Source of the DNA: Dehalococcoidia bacterium
GTDB lineage: Bacteria; Chloroflexota; Dehalococcoidia; UBA2979
DNA length: 11,356 bases
Assembly: GCA_030745285.1 (NCBI GenBank)
Contig: JASLOV010000145.1
Span: forward strand, 1 to 11,356
Direction of reading: 5' to 3'
Below, one piece after another: positions 6,456 through 11,356 of this stretch. The stretch's first letter is position 1. Each line of letters starts with the position of its first letter. The notes beneath the pieces were generated by a model. It made no database searches and was not told the DNA's origin. It was given only the letters and a program-made list of their open reading frames with translations. Made by a program: the position numbers and the translations under genes.

Positions 6456-7732
6456 ATCAGCAGGTAGGGGCGCTCCAGCAGCTCGATGACGCGCGCCAGG
6501 AAGCGGCCGGCTGGAGCGCCGTCGACGACGCGATGATCGAAGGTGAGGCTGAGGGTCAGCGCCTGACCGCGGACAGCCTGCCCGCCGTCGAAGCGAGCGA
6601 CATCGCGCACCCGGCCAACGCCCAGGATCGCCGACTGAGGCGGATTCAGTACCGGCGTGAAGCCGTCGATGGGGAGCGTCGCCAGCGAGGTCACCGTGAA
6701 GGTGCCGCCGGAGACGTCATCGAGCGTGAGCGCATCCTCGCCCGCGCGCTCACCCTGTTCGGCTACCGCTCGCGCGAGGTCCTGCAGGCTGATCGCGTCG
6801 ACGGCCGGCACGACCGGCACCATCAGTCCGGCCTCGAGGTCGGTGGCGAAGCCGACGTTCACCTCAGGTTCGATCACGATGGTGTCGCCCTCGAGCCGCG
6901 AGTTGAGCTGCGGGTGATCGCGCAGCGCCAGCGCACAGGCCCTCATGACGAGCGGCGTGAGCGTGACGACGACCCGTTCGCTGCGCCATTCACGGTTGAG
7001 CGCGTGCAGCATCGTGGAGGCCGGCTCCGCGTCGGCGTCGCTGAAGAGCGTGAGCTGCGCGCTCTGCTGCAGGCTGGCCCGCATGCGCTCGCCGATGGTG
7101 CGGCGACGGCCGCTGTACGGCACCGTCGGTGCCTCTGCGGGTGCGTCCGAGGCAGCCGGGGCCGTGGCGGCCGGAGTAGCAGGGGCGCCACCGCCGTCGA
7201 TGTGGGCCTGCACGTCCGCCTCGGTGATGCGGCCGTTCGAGCCCGAGCCGGCGATCTCTCCGATCTCGATGCTGTGCTCACGCGCCAGCCGGCGGGCGAC
7301 CGGCGTAGCAACCACCCGTTCGCCGGGGGCGCGGGCCGGCGGCGGCGCGGGCGCAGGTGAGGGTGTCGAGGGTGCCGCCGCGGCTGGCGGCGCCGCGGAT
7401 GCAGCGGCTGGGGCAGCAGTGCCGCCACCTCCGGAAACCGGCTGGCTCCACTGCTGCGCGACCTCGTCGAGCATCGTCTGCGGGACCTCGGACTCCCCGC
7501 CTGCAAGCACGCATCCGACGACCGCGCCCGGCCTGAGCTTCGTCCCGGCCGGGACGAACTGCTTGAGCACGCCGGCGTCCTCGACCTCGACTTCGACCTC
7601 GACCTTCTCCGTCTCCATCTCGAAGATCGGCTGCCCGGCCTCGACGGTGGCTCCGTCGTCGACGAGCCAGCGGACGAGGTCGCCTTCCTCCATCGTCATG
7701 CCGACCTTGGGGATGTGGACGGTGGTGGCCAT
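6452..7732 (-). CDS. acoC: 2-oxo-acid dehydrogenase E2, dihydrolipoamide acyltransferase
   Basis: This is the core of a 2-oxo-acid (probably acetoin or pyruvate type) dehydrogenase complex, passing the acyl group from E1 to CoA. The 426 residues show one lipoyl domain (1-80) with the lipoylated Lys43 in METEKVEV. An Ala/Pro-rich linker follows (about 101-137), then a peripheral-subunit-binding domain (140-178, TPVARRLAREHSIEIGEIAG with GRITEADV). A second linker leads to the acyltransferase domain (about 205-426). There GGTFTVTSLATLPIDGF and LNPPQSAILGVG are typical, and the catalytic His400 and Asp404 stand in DHRVVDGAPAGRF. The gene is last in the operon. Its ATG comes 3 bases after the E1 beta stop (TAGCTCATG) with no strong Shine-Dalgarno, which suggests translational coupling. 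The symbol rests on the AcoA/AcoB-like neighbours; E2 alone would not separate acetoin from pyruvate complexes. Confidence 0.92.
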   Translation of the reverse strand: MATTVHIPKVGMTMEEGDLVRWLVDDGATVEAGQPIFEMETEKVEVEVEVEDAGVLKQFVPAGTKLRPGAVVGCVLAGGESEVPQTMLDEVAQQWSQPVSGGGGTAAPAAASAAPPAAAAPSTPSPAPAPPPARAPGERVVATPVARRLAREHSIEIGEIAGSGSNGRITEADVQAHIDGGGAPATPAATAPAASDAPAEAPTVPYSGRRRTIGERMRASLQQSAQLTLFSDADAEPASTMLHALNREWRSERVVVTLTPLVMRACALALRDHPQLNSRLEGDTIVIEPEVNVGFATDLEAGLMVPVVPAVDAISLQDLARAVAEQGERAGEDALTLDDVSGGTFTVTSLATLPIDGFTPVLNPPQSAILGVGRVRDVARFDGGQAVRGQALTLSLTFDHRVVDGAPAGRFLARVIELLERPYLLM

Positions 7733-7735
7733 GAG

Positions 7736-8743
7736 CTACCCGCTCACCAGCCGTCGCGTCTGCTCGATGATCTGGTCGGAGTTCACGACCCATTCCTTTT
7801 CCAGCACCGGGCTGTACGGCACCGGGCTGAACGGTGCGCCGATCCGCATTGGGGGCGCGTCGAGGTGATCGAATGCGTGTTCCGCGATCTGGGCGTTGAT
7901 CTCGCCGCCGATGCCGCCGAACTCCACCGCCTCGTGCACCGTGAGCACGCGATGCGTCTTGCGCACCGACTCCAGGACCGTCTCCGTGTCGAGCGGCTGC
8001 AGGCTGCGCGGGTCTACGACTTCGACGCTGATGCCCTCGCCGGCCAGCGTCTCGGCGGCGGCAAGCGCCTCGTGGACCATGTAGGCGGTGGCGACGATCG
8101 TCGCATCGGTCCCTTCACGCACTACGGCGGCACTGCCGAGCGGCACCGTGTACGACTCCTCCGGCACCGGCCCGCGCAGCCGCGAGCAGCGCTTGTGCAT
8201 GATCATGAATACCGGGTTGTCCTCGCGCATCGACGTCACCATCAGGCCCTTGGCGTCGTACGCGGTGCTCGGCATCACGACCTTCAGGCCGGGGATATGG
8301 CAGAGCAGCGCCTCCAGGCTCTGCGAGTGCTGCGCGGCCATCCCGGTGCCCGCACCGGCGTTGACGAGCACGGTCAGCGGCAGCCGCGCCTTGCCGCCGA
8401 ACATGTACTTCATCTTCGCCATCTGGTTGATGATCTGGTCGAAGCAGACGCCGATGAAGTCGATGAACATCAGGCTGATCACCGGCCGCAGCCCCTGCGT
8501 GGCTGCGCCGATCGCCAGGCCCGTGATCGCGTTCTCCGAGATCGGCGTGTCCATGATCCGCTTCGGGCCGAACTTCGTGAGCACGCCCTGGGTGATGCCG
8601 AAGACGTCGCCCTGCTTGGCGAGGTCGATTCCGGCGACGAAGACGGAGTCGTCGCTCGTCATCTCCTGGTGGATGGCCTCGTTGATCGCCTCGCGGTAGC
8701 TGATCTCGCGGTCCGTGGTCACCTCGGTTGTTACTGTTGTCAT
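7736..8743 (-). CDS. acoB: 2-oxo-acid dehydrogenase E1 beta, acetoin dehydrogenase type
   Basis: This is the beta subunit of the thiamine-diphosphate-dependent E1, which with E1 alpha oxidatively cleaves or decarboxylates the substrate and acylates E2. At 335 residues it has the usual length. Glu70 in DTPISENAITG is the residue expected to activate the cofactor aminopyrimidine. His139 in AAQHSQSLEAL is the conserved active-site histidine region. The stretches MFIDFIGVCFDQI and YMFGGKARLP, and IPGLKVVMPSTAYDAKGL, resemble AcoB of acetoin dehydrogenase more than general PDH beta chains. The C-terminal transketolase domain includes VVDPRSLQPLDTETV and HEAVEFGGIGGEI. An AGAGGA-type ribosome site precedes the ATG by 7 bases, and E2 follows after 3 bases. 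Whether the true substrate is acetoin, pyruvate or another 2-oxo compound is open. Confidence 0.93.
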   Translation of the reverse strand: MTTVTTEVTTDREISYREAINEAIHQEMTSDDSVFVAGIDLAKQGDVFGITQGVLTKFGPKRIMDTPISENAITGLAIGAATQGLRPVISLMFIDFIGVCFDQIINQMAKMKYMFGGKARLPLTVLVNAGAGTGMAAQHSQSLEALLCHIPGLKVVMPSTAYDAKGLMVTSMREDNPVFMIMHKRCSRLRGPVPEESYTVPLGSAAVVREGTDATIVATAYMVHEALAAAETLAGEGISVEVVDPRSLQPLDTETVLESVRKTHRVLTVHEAVEFGGIGGEINAQIAEHAFDHLDAPPMRIGAPFSPVPYSPVLEKEWVVNSDQIIEQTRRLVSG

Positions 8744-8750
8744 GTTCTCG

Positions 8751-8756
8751 TCCTCT
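8751..8756 (-). promoter_or_regulatory. Ribosome binding site of E1 beta
   Basis: The minus strand reads AGAGGA, 7 bases ahead of the ATG at 8743. It supports independent ribosome loading on E1 beta, in contrast to the E2 gene that follows it. Confidence 0.6.
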
Positions 8757-8782
8757 CGCTCGCTCGTCGCCCCGGCCTGGCT

Positions 8783-8806
8783 GCGGATGCCATGGCGGCG
8801 GATGCC
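8783..8806. repeat. 9-bp direct repeat GCGGATGCC in the E1 alpha-E1 beta spacer
   Basis: GCGGATGCC occurs at 8783-8791 and 8798-8806, separated by 6 bases, in the 63-base spacer between the two E1 genes. The second copy abuts the E1 alpha stop codon. It is short and could be chance; no hairpin is formed by direct copies. Confidence 0.4.
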
Positions 8807-9772
8807 CTAGCTGTAGATGTCGGTGAGCAGCTCGGAGAGCTCGGGGTAGGGGGCCTCCTCGGCGAACGTGATCGCCTCTTCGATCTCGCGCTGCACTTCC
8901 TCGGTGATGCGGTCCGCCGATTCGCCCGAGAGGATCGCCCGCTCCTCGAGCACGCCGCACAGGATCGTCAGGGGGTCGCGTTCGCGCCAGGCCGCACGCT
9001 CCTCCTCCGGCCGTGGGTCGCCCTCGCTCCGGCCGGTGTGGTTGTAGAAGCGGTAGGTGTCGCACTCCAGCAGCGTCGGCCCGTTGCCCGTGCGGGCCCG
9101 GGCGACGGCCTCGCCGGCGGCCTGGTGCACGGCGAGCACGTCCTGCCCGTCGACGGTGAAGCCGGGGATGCCGTAGGCGGCGGCGCGATCGGAGAGCTGG
9201 GTGATTGAGCCCTGCTTCTCCTGCGGCGTGAACTCGCCCCAGTGGTTGTTCTCGATCACGAAGACCGCCGGCAGATCGAAGAGAGCGGCAAAGTTCAGTG
9301 ACTCGTGCCAGGTGCCCTCGTTCGTCGAACCGTCGCCGGAGAAGCAGACGGAGACGCCGCCGGTGCCCTGGTATTGAGCGGCGAAGGCGGCGCCGACCGC
9401 GATCGGCGGGCCGCCACCGACGATGCCGTTCGCGCCGAGGATGCCGAGGTCGAGGTCGGCGATGTGCATCGACCCGCCCTTGCCCCGGCAGTAGCCGGAA
9501 GACTTGCCGAGCAGTTCGGCGAGCATCAGCTTGACGTCGCCGCCCTTGGCGATGCAGTGGCCGTGCCCGCGGTGGGTACTCGCGATCGTGTCGGTCGCTT
9601 CGAGGTGCGAGCAGACGCCGACGGCGACGGCTTCTTCGCCGGCGTAGAGGTGAACCGCGCCCGGGATCCTCGCCTGCTCGGCCATGCGGCCGGCGGCCTC
9701 CTCGAATTCGCGGATGGTCACCATCGTTCGGAACATGTAGAGCAGTTGCTCGCTGTCGAGATCCGTTGTCAT
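8807..9772 (-). CDS. acoA: 2-oxo-acid dehydrogenase E1 alpha, acetoin dehydrogenase type
   Basis: This is the alpha subunit of the E1 component and binds thiamine diphosphate. The 321 residues match the normal family length. The cofactor motif runs from GDG (146-148, in FSGDGSTNEG) to ENN (174-176), about 30 residues, as expected. STHRGHGHCIAKG (65-77) and GGSMHIADLDLGILGANGIVG (from 99) are especially like AcoA of acetoin:DCPIP oxidoreductase. The later segment YRFYNHTGRSEGDPR is the mobile active-site loop region. GGGAGG lies 6 bases before the ATG, the best ribosome site in this operon. The gene follows lpd after 82 bases and precedes E1 beta by 63 bases. The substrate is inferred from likeness only; a pyruvate or branched-chain role is possible. 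Confidence 0.93.
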   Translation of the reverse strand: MTTDLDSEQLLYMFRTMVTIREFEEAAGRMAEQARIPGAVHLYAGEEAVAVGVCSHLEATDTIASTHRGHGHCIAKGGDVKLMLAELLGKSSGYCRGKGGSMHIADLDLGILGANGIVGGGPPIAVGAAFAAQYQGTGGVSVCFSGDGSTNEGTWHESLNFAALFDLPAVFVIENNHWGEFTPQEKQGSITQLSDRAAAYGIPGFTVDGQDVLAVHQAAGEAVARARTGNGPTLLECDTYRFYNHTGRSEGDPRPEEERAAWRERDPLTILCGVLEERAILSGESADRITEEVQREIEEAITFAEEAPYPELSELLTDIYS

Positions 9773-9778
9773 TCCTAG

Positions 9779-9784
9779 CCTCCC
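9779..9784 (-). promoter_or_regulatory. Ribosome binding site of E1 alpha
   Basis: The minus strand reads GGGAGG with 6 bases to the ATG at 9772, near-ideal spacing. It confirms the start of E1 alpha and suggests that this cistron is translated strongly compared with its neighbours. Confidence 0.8.
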
Positions 9785-9826
9785 ATCAGACGCCCCGTGT
9801 GATCGCTCGCCCTCGTCTGCAAACGC

Positions 9827-9840
9827 GTACTACGTACTAC
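9827..9840. repeat. Tandem 7-bp repeat GTACTAC x2 between lpd and E1 alpha
   Basis: Two adjacent GTACTAC copies (9827-9833, 9834-9840) lie in the 82-base spacer. A related ATACTAC occurs at 9852-9858, over the lpd stop codon. On the transcribed strand they read GTAGTAC and place TAG triplets after the lpd stop. The sequence is AT-richer than its surroundings. Its function, if any, is unknown. Confidence 0.5.
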
Positions 9841-9854
9841 CTGCTCGGCTCATA

Positions 9855-11300
9855 CTACCCGCCCGCCGCGCCGGTGCGAGGGGCGTAGAAGTGGATCGCC
9901 TCGCCGCCGACCGCCAGCGCGGCCTCCTTCAGCGCCTCCGACAGCGTCGGGTGCGGGTGCACCGTCGCCGCCAGCTCCGCCGGTGTCGTCTCCAGCAGGC
10001 GGCCGAGGCTCGCCTGGGCGATCAGCTCCGTGGCGTCGTGCCCGACGATCTGCGCGCCGAGCAGTTCCTGGCTCTGTGCGTCGACGACGAGCTTCACGAA
10101 TCCCTCGCCACCGTCGACGGCGGTCGCCCGGCCGCTCGCGGCGTAGGGGAAGCGCCCGATGCTGACCTCGTGCCCGCGTTCGCGCGCCGCCGCCGCCGTC
10201 AGTCCGACGCTCGCCACCTGCGGTTGGCAGTAGACCGCGCGAGGCATCCACTCGTAGTCGAGCGGGGCCGGCTCGAAGCCCGCGATTGCCTCGGCGGCGA
10301 CCACGCCCTGTGCCGAGGCGGCATGCGCCAGCGGCAGCTCGCCGGTGAGGTCGCCGATCGCCCACAGCCCCTCGATGTTGGTGCGGCAGTGGCCGTCCAC
10401 CTGCACGAAGCCGCGATCGAGCGTGACGCCGAGCGCCTCGAGGCCCAGTCCTTCGCTGTTTGGCGCGATGCCCGCCGCCAGCAGCACGCGATCGGCCGTC
10501 AGCTCCTCGCCCGAGGCGAGCGCCACCGTCACGCCGTCGCCGCTCCCCGAAGGGGGCGTGACCGACGCGACCGGAGCGGAGGTTCGCAGCTCGATACCGC
10601 GACGGCTGAAGGAGCGTTCGAGCGCGGCCGCGGCTTCCTCATCCTCGCCGGGCAGCAGCTGCGGCAGCGCCTCGATCAGCGTCACCCGCGCGCCGTAGCC
10701 GCTCCAGAGATAGGCGAATTCCACCCCCACGGCCCCGCCGCCGACGATCACCGCCGGGTCGGGCAGCGTCCTCAGCGCCAGCGCCTCACGGCTGGTGATG
10801 ATGTGTTCTCCGTCGGGCACGACGCCGGGCAGGGCGGCGGGGCGGGCGCCGGTGGCCAGGATCACGTTCGCCGCCTCGATCCGGCGCCCGCCAGGCTCGA
10901 TGCGCAGCGCCGTCGCGGCTTCGAGCTGCGCCGTGCCTTCGAGCACCTCGACGCCGTTCTGCTTGAGCAGGATGGCGATGCCGTCGCCCAGCCTCGCCAC
11001 CACCGCGCGGCTGGCGTCGATGGCGCGACCGAGGTCGAGGCGCAGCCCGTCGAACTCGATGCCGAGCCGCTCGCCATCGTCGCGCACGGCGGCGACCAGC
11101 TCCGCGGCATGCAGCAGCGTCTTGCTGGGGATGCAGCCGTGGTTGAGGCAGACGCCGCCCAGCCCGTCGCGCTCGACCAGCGCGACGCGCAGGCCGAGCT
11201 GCGCCGCCCGGATCGCCGCGACGTAGCCGCCGGGCCCCGCGCCGACGACGGCGACATCGTACGGCTCGTACCGGTCGCTCCCGGGCGCCGCGTCAGCCAT
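9855..11300 (-). CDS. lpd: Dihydrolipoamide dehydrogenase (E3)
   Basis: This flavoprotein reoxidises the dihydrolipoyl arm of E2 and reduces NAD+. At 481 residues it has the normal length. The N-terminal FAD motif is GAGPGGYVAAI (20-30). The redox-active disulfide is Cys51/Cys56 in GGVCLNHGCIPSK. The NAD-binding motif is VGGGAVGVEFAYLWSGYG, the second FAD contact is LWAIGDLTG, and the dimer-interface active-site pair is His450/Glu455 in HPHPTLSEA. The ATG at 11300 overlaps the end of the upstream lipA-like frame by 8 bases, with no clear Shine-Dalgarno. Translation is therefore probably coupled to that gene. The gene opens the dehydrogenase part of the operon. Being placed with E1 and E2, it probably serves this complex, although E3 can be shared with others. 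Confidence 0.96.
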   Translation of the reverse strand: MADAAPGSDRYEPYDVAVVGAGPGGYVAAIRAAQLGLRVALVERDGLGGVCLNHGCIPSKTLLHAAELVAAVRDDGERLGIEFDGLRLDLGRAIDASRAVVARLGDGIAILLKQNGVEVLEGTAQLEAATALRIEPGGRRIEAANVILATGARPAALPGVVPDGEHIITSREALALRTLPDPAVIVGGGAVGVEFAYLWSGYGARVTLIEALPQLLPGEDEEAAAALERSFSRRGIELRTSAPVASVTPPSGSGDGVTVALASGEELTADRVLLAAGIAPNSEGLGLEALGVTLDRGFVQVDGHCRTNIEGLWAIGDLTGELPLAHAASAQGVVAAEAIAGFEPAPLDYEWMPRAVYCQPQVASVGLTAAAARERGHEVSIGRFPYAASGRATAVDGGEGFVKLVVDAQSQELLGAQIVGHDATELIAQASLGRLLETTPAELAATVHPHPTLSEALKEAALAVGGEAIHFYAPRTGAAGG

Positions 11301-11356
11301 CGAGCCGCCGGCTCGTCGCTGCGGCGCGTGCTTGATCGGCGGCGTGGTACGAGGAG
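11293..11356 (-). CDS. lipA: Probable lipoyl synthase, C-terminal end only
   Basis: An open frame enters from the window edge and ends at a TGA (11293-11295) inside the first codons of lpd. Its 20 visible residues begin SSYHAADQA and end RRLDG. LipA proteins end with a conserved RSSYHA motif; the E. coli enzyme has VRSSYHADLQA near its end, and a serine of this motif binds the auxiliary iron-sulfur cluster. The leftover edge base (C) is consistent with an arginine codon before SSY. LipA inserts sulfur into octanoyl groups on E2, so its position before lpd and E1/E2 makes sense. A lipoyl synthase gene (acoS) is known in the acetoin cluster of Pelobacter carbinolicus. With only 20 residues seen, the call is good but not certain. 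Confidence 0.72.
   Translation of the reverse strand, partial: SSYHAADQARAAATSRRLDG

Noticed and set aside
6533..7360. 275-codon + strand frame opposite E2
   Set aside because: It is antisense to the E2 catalytic and subunit-binding domains with no motifs of its own; composition shadow.
7319..7433. Low-complexity GC-rich stretch in E2, considered as a DNA repeat or frameshift
   Set aside because: It encodes the Ala/Pro-rich flexible linker between the lipoyl and subunit-binding domains, a normal E2 feature, and the frame is intact on both sides.
8740..8793. 17-codon minus-strand frame in the E1 spacer, ending in an ATGA overlap with the E1 beta start
   Set aside because: The overlap looks like translational coupling, but the peptide is arginine/alanine/serine-rich, has no ribosome site, and the E1 beta gene has its own. 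It is probably chance.
7715..9208. Long open frame on the + strand, opposite the E1 genes
   Set aside because: It lies antisense to clearly conserved E1 beta and E1 alpha. Its product is rich in His, Arg, Leu and Asp without any recognisable domain, as expected for an opposite-strand shadow in GC-rich DNA.

Overview
The window is GC-rich bacterial DNA with tightly packed genes, clear Shine-Dalgarno sequences in front of several starts, and no tRNA, rRNA, CRISPR or mobile-element signal. Every gene on it concerns acyl-CoA or 2-oxo-acid metabolism. The base composition and the presence of several CaiB/BaiF-type CoA-transferase domains fit Chloroflexota (Dehalococcoidia-like) or Actinomycetota. 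This is only an impression, because nothing in the window is a taxonomic marker.

Left half (1-6430), acyl-CoA module. Two very large family III (CaiB/BaiF) CoA-transferases are encoded on the + strand: one whose start lies before the window (2-2173) and one complete (3201-5459). Each is a fusion of two CoA-transferase domains. In each, only the C-terminal domain keeps the catalytic aspartate; the N-terminal copy has lost it. Between them, on the - strand, is a crotonase-family gene (2218-2994) that lacks both glutamates of classical enoyl-CoA hydratase. Downstream and co-directional with the second transferase is a double-hotdog MaoC-like hydratase (5528-6430) with an unusual active-site motif. 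The simplest reading is a CoA-transfer plus hydratase/crotonase route for an unidentified carboxylic acid.

Right half (6452-11356), 2-oxo-acid dehydrogenase operon on the - strand. In transcription order it holds the last 20 codons of a probable lipA (lipoyl synthase), which overlaps lpd (E3) by 8 bases, then E1 alpha, E1 beta and E2. The E1 subunits look most like the acetoin dehydrogenase type (AcoA/AcoB). E2 has one lipoyl domain, a peripheral-subunit-binding domain and the catalytic HxxxDG motif. The unit would therefore carry the complete complex and the enzyme that makes its cofactor.

The two halves converge at 6430/6452, where the two stop codons sit 21 bases apart inside a short inverted repeat. 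A stronger hairpin lies at the other convergent junction (2167-2196). The only space with room for a divergent control region is 2995-3200, which holds a candidate promoter and an 11-bp tandem repeat. The points most worth following up are the paired active/inactive CoA-transferase fusions, the crotonase and hotdog proteins with altered catalytic residues, and the lipA-lpd overlap.
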